Shown here piece by piece: positions 1-10,164 of a stretch of 64,000 nt of DNA. The stretch spans positions 28,563,912 to 28,627,911 of the forward strand of contig CM043865.1 in assembly GCA_023846275.1 (NCBI GenBank). The letters run 5' to 3'. The notes under the pieces are model-generated. The model did not search any database, was not told where the DNA came from, and saw nothing but the letters and a program-made list of their open reading frames with translations. Source of the stretch: Vanilla planifolia (taxonomy: Eukaryota > Streptophyta > Magnoliopsida > Asparagales > Orchidaceae). Position 1 is the first letter of the stretch. Each line of letters begins with the position of its first letter. The position numbers and the translations under genes are program-made.

Positions 1-357
1 ATGAAGCAGCATAACGTTGGTGTATAGTGTCTTGTTGGGTTAGAGTATCACATTTGTTATGGGTAAAAAAAAAAAAAAACCGTACTCGGGTTAGATTGTA
101 TGGAAGTTAAGAATGTGGAATACATGTAAGGATGTGCAGTATTTGATGTCATCATTTTAATATTTGTTTCTCTTGTTATGTAGGTAATACAATTGACCCA
201 AATTATTTCAACAATATGTAGTCTTTTTTTATTGATTCTATCTCTATGGGGATCCTTTGCTGCCTTTCTTTTATTGCACTTGAAAGCTTTGAACATTGTC
301 TTGGTGGTTTGATAACGTTGAAGCATCTTATTCATCATTAACATATACTTATGGCAG

Positions 358-1472
358 ATGAGTGCAGGAGCTGTGGTTCTAACAGATGCCGTCTTTTGGA
401 TCATTCTTTTGCCAGACATTTCTAGTATGCACCACAGATTGGATTTGGTTAGTTTACTAATCCCACGTTTCATGGTGACAAATGTGAAGCTATTATTATT
501 GCCTTTTCCTTCTATTGGTGATATTTGGAAAATTGAAGGACTTCTTTGTTGATGAAATATTTCAGAAAACCCAAATAGGTGGAAGCACCCTCTTAGAACA
601 TTAGTTAGAGAATTGAGTACAAATAAGATTAAGTTTAATTTTATAATATAAGTTAACAATAATTTTGAATCTTTCATATACCATTGAGATGGCTGTTAAC
701 TCATAGGTTAAAGTTTTAGATTATTGGGTGTTCACTTGAAGATACATAAAACCTAATCTTACAATTTAACGTAATATGTTGAGAATATAATAACAGGAAG
801 AAGACATCATTGGCATAACAATTATGGACTATTTTTTGAAACTGGGCATTAATCTTGATGTCACTTCTTGACAGTTGATGGTCTGCATGCATTCCCTAAA
901 TGCTGTCTTTCTTCTTGTTGACACCATGTTGAATAGTCTGGTAAGCATCACCAAGCTCCAGTTGGCGATGAACTTTATACATTTTGCAATCATACTTAAA
1001 GTATCTTCTAATTTCAGCCCATTCCTTGGTTTGGAATGACTTATTTTGTTCTCTGGAGCTGTACTTATGTTGCATTCCAGTGGGTTCTTCACGCTTGTGG
1101 TTCTAACTGGTGAGCATAAATTCTCATCCAGCTTCATGTGTGCCATTGTATCTTTCTACCTTATTCCTTAGAACAAATCCAAGATTGCTTTGTATTCCCC
1201 GGTCATATTTATAGCTGCTGTTTTCTTTTCTTCTCTCCAGGTGGCCTTACCCCTTTATGGAGCTTTCGACTCCATGGGCACCGCTATGGTAGGCATCAGG
1301 TGACTTTGTATTGTCCAATGCTTCATAAAATGCTCATATTTCTGATATCTGCAGGTATTTGGCGATGGCATTGATACATTTCCCCTGCTTCAGCATATTT
1401 TACCTGTTCTCTAAAGCAAAGAACATGCTCATCACAAAATTCTATCCCAATTTATGCCTCAAGTTGTGTTAA
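358..1472 (+). CDS. Multi-pass transmembrane protein, 3' exons only (5' end outside window)
   Basis: Five exons join in frame: 358-447, 875-940, 1018-1109, 1241-1288 and 1355-1472 (TAA at 1470-1472). All four introns (427, 77, 131 and 66 bp) are GT-AG. The product reads MSAGAVVLTDAVFW, then LMVCMHSLNAVFLL, then PIPWFGMTYFVLW, then WWPYPFMELSTPW, then WYLAMALIHFPCF. This order and wording match a conserved plant family of unknown biochemical function (Arabidopsis At1g10660/At5g62960-like membrane proteins). The segments are strongly hydrophobic and would form about four membrane helices. The first exon shown begins with ATG directly after a splice acceptor; in the family this Met is internal, so upstream exons are expected to the left of the window. 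The tail after the last helix is short (KAKNMLITKFYPNLCLKLC). The family match is from memory of conserved motifs. The exon chain is seen directly. Confidence 0.83.
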
Positions 1473-4400
1473 TCTATTAGCTTTACCTTCTATGTAAACT
1501 GTATTTTTGGATTTGTAATGATTCGATCTCAATCTTATCCTTCTTCGGCTCAGGATAGTCTTGAAGATGTTCGATAGGCTCTTGATTCAACCAATCTTTG
1601 GATTGAAAGGTTTCCATTAATCTTGATTTGACTTATTTGTTCTCGATTAAGTTTTCATTTATCAGTTGAATTTTTTATCATGACAAAGCTTATATGTTCT
1701 GTCAAATTCGGACTATAGCTTGAAATTGGCTTATTATATGGTGAATGTTATTACTAGAAACCACTCATAAGCCTGTGGTCCTTTTTGCTCTTTTGTCTAT
1801 TGTTGCTTTACTGAATTTTTCAATCAACTTGGAAGTTGGATAACAATCAATAACACATGCATGAGCACTTATGAAAGATGTCCTTCAAAACCTGACATAA
1901 GTTATATTCATGGTTAGCATTTTGTGTTCTGTCACTGTTATGCAGTTGATGAATGGCATTTTGAAATTGCTTGTCAATGGCTAAATTATCTTATTGCTAA
2001 ATTAGCACAAGACTTTGGCTTACTTTGGGTTCATTGTTGAAATTGGAGAGATGATTGATATGAATAAGGTGAAAGTCATAAGAGATGGGCCCACTTCAAG
2101 AAATTTTTTTAGGGTTTGGAGTTTTATTAGTATTTACCAATATCTTTACAAAGCCATCAAAGGCTTTTTTGAGTTCTTCATGTAAAAAATTCTTCATGTT
2201 ATTGCATGTACTTATTGAAGCCAACTATAAATTCGAATGCAAACAAACTAGGAGGGTATATTCCACTTGAAAAAGAAGATGTGAGGAATTTATTAGTATT
2301 ACCAAGCTTATGACATCAATTTGAGATAGGGTTGGATGTTAGAGATTATGTTGTTAATGTTGTGTAAAGAAAGATAATGTAATATATTATTCTAGGTTTA
2401 TTCATGAAGCTTGTAAGAAAAACTCAGTGTATGATAATAAGCTATTAACATTACACCAAGTTGTGAAGCAATGGGGGATGTATTTTAAGAAGAGAAGGAA
2501 ATGATTACACAACGAGAGAGTTGTTAGTTGTAGTTAAGGAATAGGTTCATTTAGAAAATTGAAGAATAGTGACTATGAGTCAATGTAGTTGAGGGGAGGT
2601 TGCACTTTTTGAAGGAGCTATTAAAGAAGATGGCGAAGGCAATTGAGGGTCAACAATAAGAGATGGTCAAGGCAACTTGCATCACTATAGCTTAGGTGAT
2701 GGAAAGAGTGCTTCACGGTGAGTTAGAACTTTTATAGATGGAGCAAAGGCTATGTTGAAGTTTTGTTTGATTTGGACTTTGTCACGTGAGACTGGACTTA
2801 TTCTTTGAAGGTTGTATAATGGGATCATGGATGAACACTTTTGCACTTACATAAGGGGTGTCGAACTAACCAAGGCAAGAGAGATAATGATAGTTGACAT
2901 GTTTGGCCAGAGCTTTTGTTTAAGTTATTTTTTTTCTCTTTTTTTATGTGTTGGAAAATTTAGGTTTGTTAGAAGTCTTGGGGATTAATAAAGCATGTCC
3001 TTTGGTTTGTTAATGGCATGCCAATTAGGCTTAGTTTGGATAAATTGGTTTGGTTGAAGTAGTTTATACAGGAATTTGAATACGATTGGGGCAACCCATT
3101 AACATAATATTGGTGAATGTGACCACAAATAAAGATGGGGCATAAGATTACAATTATAGGATAAGAAGATATAATGGCACAAGAGTATGTGAGGTGGTTT
3201 AGAAGTAGGGGGAATGAATCATTTACCTTGCTTCAATGGCATGCATTCTCTTGTTGGCTTTCATCCTTTGTTTATCTTAGCCCTTTGTCTTTGTTGATGG
3301 TAATGACAATGTTGGCTTCTAAGATTTGTGACCACTGCATAACTTTTCTCAATTATAATCTTCCCACCTTACAACTCCAACAAGAATACCCTAGCATGGT
3401 TGAGATAGGCCTTTTTAGTTGTCACTATAGAGGCATTGATGATAGAGATGTGATTGAACACCTAAATGGAGGAAGAGTTCTTTCTCATGGCAAAGATGAG
3501 CTTTGAATGTGGTATGAGGCTATCCTTTGAGAAACATTAGGAGGTCATCTTTGAAGTTGTTATCATCTTGATCAACTCTTTAATCGGGGATTAGATTTTT
3601 ACGATTTATCATTCCAAATAGTTGTGACGTGCAGGTTTGAATGGAGGTCCTTGGATGAATTTTTGCATCATAAACTTGGATGTAAAATGGTACTCAATCA
3701 TTTGATGTAATGATGGGAAAAATCATTGACTTTTCCCACTTTGGGGGATAAGAATTTATGAGAAAAGGTGTGGGTGAAACTAGGCATGCTCAATTAGGCG
3801 ATTATTGTGAAGCATTATATTAAGCAATAAGAGAGGGTTTAATCATTGTTATGATCAACAAAGAGATAAGTCGACAGTGTTTTGTTCAGGAGGTCTAACG
3901 TATGCATAGCCCAAGAACATAAGTGATACCATTAGAGGTGGTGATATTGAGCACGATTCCGTTTTTGTCAACTTATGAGGGCTTTCTCACAAACTATCAG
4001 GACTATTATTGTGAGATGTTTGTACATAAGCTAAGTAGAATTATAAAAATTATATCTCCTAACAATTATCTAATGCATGATGTTTATTTAGATTGATATT
4101 ACTATGTATTCACAATATTCATACATTATATAACAAACAAATATTTTGATATAAAAATGATTAACAAAATGTTTTTAATTGACGGGTGTCTATTTATTTT
4201 TGTTTTCAATATTAATTATCTATCAAATTACATATCATATATTAGTTGAGCATGTCCATGAACTATAATAACACTATTCAATGATATTAATAGAATAATA
4301 AGATTTTTTTAATAAGTAAAATAAAAGTTTTAGAAAGCGACTAGTTTTATTATCTTATCAAATTGAATAAACGTAAACAAACGTCTATTAAGCCATGCTT

Positions 4401-4700
4401 ATGAAGTTTGCTAATTTTCTAATCAAATGTGATAAAGTAATTTTATTTGTAGAATGGTACAAAAAAATATAGTTTGAAGGATGATTAGATGGATCTTATC
4501 ATGATTAATGTCAATAAATTCCCAACAAAAACATAAGGAAGATTCCCACAGAAACCCCGTTCACATTATACATACAATCGTCCACTGAAATGCTATCTAC
4601 TTGAAACTTTTAAATTTGTTTTATTATATTTGATAAAATAAAAAAAATGAAAAAAAAAAAAACTTATTTTAAAAGACATTTTTAACTACAGGACACCACA
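1473..4700. other. AT-rich intergenic DNA, no gene recognised
   Basis: Between the membrane-protein gene and the beta-propeller gene I find no convincing coding region. Open frames at 2,085-2,270 and 3,174-3,506 (+) are short and resemble no family I know. The stretch from about 2.3 to 3.9 kb is less AT-rich and reads like a decayed mobile element, but I could not assign it to a class. From 4.0 to 4.7 kb the DNA is very AT-rich with A and T runs. Confidence 0.5.
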
Positions 4701-4760
4701 ATGGATAATTATCCTGGAAAGAAAGCTAAAAACTTTGACTTGCTCTGCGGGGAGTGGTGA
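4701..4760 (+). promoter_or_regulatory. Possible upstream ORF (19 codons) before the beta-propeller gene
   Basis: An ATG at 4,701 opens a 19-codon frame (MDNYPGKKAKNFDLLCGEW) that stops at TGA 4,758-4,760. The A of that TGA also starts another ATG (4,760-4,762), out of frame with the main gene and reading across its start. If transcription begins upstream of 4,700, both upstream ATGs would lower translation from 4,806. The transcription start is not visible, so this is only a candidate. Confidence 0.3.
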
Positions 4761-4805
4761 TGCTTATAACTACATCGCGACGCATCCATTTCGATCATCT
4801 GCGCA

Positions 4806-6773
4806 ATGGAGCCCCAAGGAACCATCGTCTTCTCCACCGTCGGATTGCTGACGTACGGTTTCGATGTCTTCTCCACCATACTTCCCGACGAGCTCGAGCA
4901 AGCCCACTTCACGGAACGCCGCCACACCGATGGCGTCTCCGTCAATTACAATGCCCAGTTCGCCGACGGCGGTGGCGAGGCCGTCGTTTTCGTCTCCGAG
5001 AGAACCGGCGCGGCTCGCCTTTATATAACAGCCTCCACCGACGAGAAAACCGAACCGCTCGCGACCAACCCCAACAGCCTCTTCCACGACCGGCCCATCG
5101 TCAAGAACGGACACGTACTCTACGTCTCCGCGCATGATCCCCCGCCCGTTCCCTTCAAGAGCTGGGCCGCGGTTTATGCCACCCGGATTGGCACGGAGGA
5201 GACGGTCCGCCTCACCCCAGCCGGAGTTGTCGATTTCAGTCCAGCGATGTCAGAGTCCGGCCAGCTTGTCGCCGTTGCTTCCTATGGGAACCGGCCATGG
5301 AAAGGCGATTTCCGTTCTCTGGATACAGAGGTTGCGGTCTTCCGAGTATCAGATCCCTCTCGACGGACCGTCGTTGCTGCATGTGGCGGATGGCCGACTT
5401 TCTCCGGCGACTCCACCATTTTCTTTCACCGCAAGGCCGACGATGGCTGGTGGAGCATCTACCGCGTCGACCTTCCGGAGAATCTCGAAGATATAAACGA
5501 AGGAGTGGATAGTGCTGACCGGATTACTCCGCCGGGACTCCATGCCTTCACGCCGGCAGCGGCTCATAATGGGAAGCGGATTGCAGTTGCCACGCGGAGG
5601 AAGGGCTCTAATTTTCGTCATATCGAGATATTCGATCTCCAATCAGAACGATTCTACCCGATAACGGAGAAATTAAGCCCTAACTTTCACCACTACAACC
5701 CGTTCTTCTCAGAAGACTCGTCTCAGCTCGGCTACCACAGGTTCCGGGGTGAATCGGAAGAGAGGGTGCCACGGCTCCTACCAGTTGCATCGCCGATGGA
5801 AGGGATTCGACTCCTCCGGCTGCACGGTACCTTCCCGTGCTTCTCCCCATCTGGCGATCTCATCGCGATGAACGGTGACTTCCTCGAATCTCCAGGCCTG
5901 ATGATCCTCCAATCCGATGGATCGCGACGGTGGACATTGATGAAGTCGCCAATGGCGTTCTATACCTCATGGAGCCCAACGGAGAAAGGCGTCCTCTTCA
6001 CTTCCATCGGCCCCATCTTCGAATCTAGCAACACGACGGTAGAGATCGCACGAATCACCTTTGATCCCGCCCATCTGGATAAGGAGGGGGACGAAATCAA
6101 CGCCGAGGTGAAAATCCTCACTCGCTGCGGCGCCGGGAACAACGCATTCCCCTCGTGCTCTCCGGACGGAAAGCACTTGGTCTTCCGATCCGGCCGGTCC
6201 GGCCACAAGAACCTCTTTATTCTGGACGCCATCAACGGCGAGTTTGGCGTAGGAGGTGGAATCCGTCGGCTGACTGAAGGGGAATGGATCGATACGATGC
6301 CCGTGTGGTCCCCGGACGGCGAGCTGATTGCATTCTCCTCGAACCGGCACAACCCAGGCAACCCGGATGCGCAGAGCATATACTTGGTCCGGCCGGACGG
6401 GTCCGAGCTAAGGCGGGTGCCCGTGGCCGGGCCGCCAGGATCGAATGACGTGGATAGAGAAAGGATCAACCACGTGTGCTTTAGCCCAGACTGTCAGTGG
6501 CTCCTCTTCACGGCCAACCTTGGGAGTGTTTTGGCCGAGCCGGTGTCCACGCCGAACCAATTCCAACCGTATGGTGACTTGTGGATGTGTCATTTGGACG
6601 GAACGGGACTGACGAGGCTAACGTGTAATTCTTACGAAAACGGAACACCGGCGTGGCACCACAGTGGTGTGGTATCCGACTTGAGCAAACTTTCTCTGCG
6701 TTTTGCTCCGGCGACGGGAGAAAAGCTAAAAGGTCAGTTCGACGAACCCCTGTGGCTAACATGTGACATATAG
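4806..6773 (+). CDS. TolB/DPP6 N-terminal-like beta-propeller protein, single exon, 655 aa
   Basis: This is an intact intronless frame. The start ATG has G at -3 and G at +4, a strong plant context, and the first residues MEPQGTIVFSTVG match the start of the plant DPP6-N/WD40-like propeller family (Arabidopsis At1g21670/At1g21680 type). PD40-type blade motifs recur: FSPSGDLIAMNGD (about residue 345), SCSPDGKHLVFRSGR (about 448), VWSPDGELIAFSSNR (about 498) and FSPDCQWLLFTAN (about 556). A closing GTPAW follows near 613. I see no signal peptide, membrane segment or appended peptidase domain. The family therefore looks like a stand-alone propeller, probably a binding scaffold; its biochemical role is not established. 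The gene is clearly GC-richer than its surroundings, with many G/C third positions, as in one class of monocot genes. Several long frames on both strands inside it are shadows of this composition. The C-terminus (FDEPLWLTCDI) is less typical. Confidence 0.93.
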   Translation: MEPQGTIVFSTVGLLTYGFDVFSTILPDELEQAHFTERRHTDGVSVNYNAQFADGGGEAVVFVSERTGAARLYITASTDEKTEPLATNPNSLFHDRPIVKNGHVLYVSAHDPPPVPFKSWAAVYATRIGTEETVRLTPAGVVDFSPAMSESGQLVAVASYGNRPWKGDFRSLDTEVAVFRVSDPSRRTVVAACGGWPTFSGDSTIFFHRKADDGWWSIYRVDLPENLEDINEGVDSADRITPPGLHAFTPAAAHNGKRIAVATRRKGSNFRHIEIFDLQSERFYPITEKLSPNFHHYNPFFSEDSSQLGYHRFRGESEERVPRLLPVASPMEGIRLLRLHGTFPCFSPSGDLIAMNGDFLESPGLMILQSDGSRRWTLMKSPMAFYTSWSPTEKGVLFTSIGPIFESSNTTVEIARITFDPAHLDKEGDEINAEVKILTRCGAGNNAFPSCSPDGKHLVFRSGRSGHKNLFILDAINGEFGVGGGIRRLTEGEWIDTMPVWSPDGELIAFSSNRHNPGNPDAQSIYLVRPDGSELRRVPVAGPPGSNDVDRERINHVCFSPDCQWLLFTANLGSVLAEPVSTPNQFQPYGDLWMCHLDGTGLTRLTCNSYENGTPAWHHSGVVSDLSKLSLRFAPATGEKLKGQFDEPLWLTCDI

Positions 6774-7030
6774 AGATGGTTTTGTGCTTCAAAAAATTCC
6801 TTTTTTGTGGAGCATTTAATGAAGACTGATGCAGGATTTTATGTTTGAAGGTTTGTTTTAGCCATTGTTTGGGTGTTGATTTTGGAACTCAGACAACTCC
6901 TTAGCTGATAGGAGAGTTAAAATCTATTGTTGTCATTTGATGTGAACGTGTTTGTAAGGTTTCACCTTAGAAATAAGGCATGGCGATGTTTTTATTTTAG
7001 AAAATTAACTTGATATATCACTCAATATCT
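6774..7030. other. 3' flank of the beta-propeller gene
   Basis: AT-rich sequence after the stop, presumably holding the 3' UTR. An AATAAG near 6,970 is the nearest thing to a poly(A) signal. Nothing else is seen. Confidence 0.4.
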
Positions 7031-8676
7031 TCTTCATGTTGTGTCCTCCATTATGATTGTGACTAAAATCTAAATTAGAATATATGAAATTCCTATTTAA
7101 AGAGTAGCCATATCTTATGTGGGAGGAGTTCCAAAGAGATTGAATATTCAGGTTTTAAAAAAAAAAATCCACAATTATCAAGAAATGTTTTTTTTCTTTT
7201 TTCTATTTTAAGGAGTTTTTCTAGTTATATTAAATGATAGTATAAGATGTTTTGCTATACCCTAGCATCATAGCTCACATTTATTTGTTAAATTTTTCAG
7301 TTTTAGCTAGCTACAAGTTAATATTTGTCATAATTTAATCTATTCAAAATTACATAAATTAATTCTTTTTTGTGGGTTTTAACCTATGATCTTAAAAGAC
7401 TATTATTCAATTCATTAAAGGAACTTTTGCTCCTTGGCACAACACTTGAAGCAAAGTAGTATGGTTCTTTCATAGAGATATAGATGCACTTTAAAAAAAC
7501 ACACTTTAGAGTCAATTATATTGATTAGAACTAAGTTCTTCCTAAATCAAGGGAATGATATGAAAAATAGAGTGGTAATGTGTGTCCACTTGATGGATAG
7601 TTTCTCGAGCACTATTGATGGTTGGCTATTGTAAATGAATAAAATGATATTTATTAGATTTCACCACCAAAAAGTATCTTCCAATGATCACAACATGCAC
7701 ATCAATGATAGCAATGCCAACCCTTTCATGCATGGTGACATTTGTACAATAAAGTTGTCATGCAATTTAAGGAAAGTAACATTCTCTATTCAAGCATATT
7801 AATTTTGCTAATTTAGATGATTTTTATAGAAGACTTAATTGTGCACTTTGAGAACATTGACTACATCCCATTCTATGCATGATAACAAATTCAATAACCT
7901 TTGTGACAATATTTTCCTAGAGCTCTAATAATCCAAGCAAAATTATCCTAAAGTAGTTATCAAGAGGTTTAACAAAACTTTGTTAAGATATACAAACAAA
8001 AATGTCATAGATAATGATATCAAACTATCTAAGATACTTTGTATTTTTTAAGATGATTTCAATAGAAGGATTTTTTTTTTGTGACTCCACATTTATTGTT
8101 TGTACATTCTTTTAGACTAATTATTATAAAAGAGACCTTGCCCTATCGAGAAAATATTTAAAAATCTAAAAAAATTTAGACAATTCTCTTTTTCATCTCT
8201 TTTAATATTAAGTTTGTTTATAGTTGAGATAAATAATAACATGATTTATTTTCTTATTATGTGCATTTCTAAATTATTGTGACTCTAATTTAGCATTATT
8301 GTTCATTTTTAATCGCTAATGATTTAAGCTTTAAATATGTGTTTATGTTTATCTTGATATTCAAGAAATGATATAATTCTATCTTTTTTGATAATTTCTT
8401 AATCAATTAGTAGTCTTCAATGACTCTTGGATCAATTTGATTAACTTATTCATAAATTTTCTCATTATATTCATTCTTTGAAAAAGCACAATTATAGATT
8501 GTTTTAAACTTAAGTTATTCTAAAAAAAACTATCATATATGCATCTATTTACTAATGTGATTTGGTTGCACACTACATTAAAGGAAAGGAGTTACTATCC
8601 TCATGACTATTGTTAAAATAAATTATGAATTCTTAAAAATATAACTAAAACTTATTGATAGCTTAATGTTATAAAG

Positions 8677-8716
<40 letters not shown>

Positions 8717-9390
8717 TTTGGGATCTTGACAAAATAAAGATAACTAAAGAGAAAAGATATTTATTAAGTATAAGGCAAATGACCTCTCAACAAGAGAATT
8801 TTGGCTAAAAAAGATTTGGTTTAAGTGAATGACTAGTAATACTTTAAATCAGTTCCTTATTGTTTATTTATAACCAATTAAAGCAGTCAGTATTAGCTAA
8901 GTTCACTTTTGTATATGAAAAATTATAGTTATCATAATATTATTTCGTTATACCGACCTAGCTATTTGGAGTTGCTATGCCTGACATAACCAAGTTATTT
9001 TTATGACCACAAGTTAGAAGCATAGTTGTCGATGATGTGATATAATTAGATATAACTATCAAATCATCATCATTTAAAGCGATGAATCTAAATCTCACAT
9101 GTCTAATATTTGTTTGAAGAAGCTAAATTTCCTTTGATGAAGAGTATGGCCTTGACAAATTGGTTTCAAAGGAATTGTCTCAAGGAATTGACCTTGAAGG
9201 TCTAACCCTAAGTAACAAGTTTTGACTCTCACTTTGAGTGCTATGAAGTGTAAACTACTAATGTTTGCAATGTTATTTCATTCTAAATTAATAATTGAGA
9301 TTCAATGAGTGAATTTTTACATCTTTAATTATGAACATGCACCTCACCAAAAATCCCACAATAAAAGGGAAAGACAATAACAAGATGAGG
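7030..9390 (+). repeat. Dispersed repeat, copy 1 (about 2.4 kb)
   Basis: This stretch realigns in the same order and orientation with 10,165-12,620. Shared blocks include TAGATGCACTTTAA (7,481 and 11,168), AATCAAGGGAATGATATGAAAA (7,547 and 11,232 regions), AATTTAAGGAAAGTAAC (7,765 and 11,440 regions), TTTTGCTAATTTAGAT (7,803 and 11,477 regions) and GAATTTTGGCTA (about 8,798 and 12,178). The offset between copies drifts from about 3.1 to 3.7 kb, so many small indels separate them. The part near 8.8-8.9 kb, with TATTTATA-like sequence, resembles an LTR transcription start region, but no element class can be fixed. Confidence 0.6.
8679..8713. repeat. (AG)n microsatellite
   Basis: About 17 uninterrupted AG dinucleotides. 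It lies within repeat copy 1 and is absent at the matching place in copy 2, so it arose after the duplication or was lost from copy 2. Confidence 0.95.
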
Positions 9391-10164
9391 GTTAAGTGAA
9401 AAGAAATTAAATCAAGTTCTTAGCAAGGGAATAGGCTTAAAAATTATGCCTCATTGAATTGATGTTGAGTGGCTAGACCTTAAAAATCTTGACTTGAGCA
9501 CACTTGTACTCCTTCACACATGAAATAAAATAACTTAATAAGGAGAACTACAACAAATTACTAGCCCATGCCTTAAGCTATCACCATGTGTTGTCATTGT
9601 ATACGATAATGCCACTGAAGAGAAATATTCTACCTTTTGATAAGATGAGGAGTAAGGTCTAGCCACTTTATACTAGAAGAAAAAGGTTAAAGTTCAACCA
9701 TCTTATGTTACATCCCAAGGAAATAAAAGGTAAAATCCAAACATCTAATGTTGTCTGAAAAGAAGATAAGAGATAATGATCTAGCCATGTATGCCCATGC
9801 CTTACAGCACTACCTATAACACAACTTATAAGAAGATAAAAGAACAATGAAAATGACCAGCCATTCTTGGGCTATGCTTGAGTTTAATCATAAAGAGACC
9901 CCTATAGCTCAATTAAAGAAATAAAAAATGGCTCTAGGAGTAGATAATACTCTAAACGGAAAGAGTCTTCTAGCCTGCTCCTTAAGCTCCCCTCTTTCTC
10001 TTGCATAACCCTCACCTATTAGACTCAAAATATTTCTTTACTCTCTTACAATTCTTTATAATAATTTCATCTTAGAAAATTCTTATTAAAACCTTTGTTA
10101 CAAATTCTACATTAACCATCAGACTTCCTTTTTAGCAAATTAATTTGATATGATTATCTTTTTT
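9391..10164. other. Spacer between the two repeat copies
   Basis: AT-rich sequence without a credible gene. Parts loosely resemble the tail after copy 2 (12,640-12,990), for example the GCTTGCTCCCC-type stretch, which suggests that the duplicated unit may be longer than the well-aligned part. Confidence 0.35.

Noticed and set aside
57..677. 206-codon open frame on the - strand
   Set aside because: It lies over a supported + strand exon and its introns, has low-complexity ends (poly-F from a T/A run), and matches no family.
2300..3900. Possible gag-like retroelement sequence
   Set aside because: I could not find a catalytic or zinc-knuckle motif that would support a class, so it is described only as unassigned DNA.
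4754..5137. Arg/His-rich + frame and several long frames on both strands inside 4.7-6.8 kb
   Set aside because: Shadows of the GC-rich 655-codon gene; their composition is that of out-of-frame reading.
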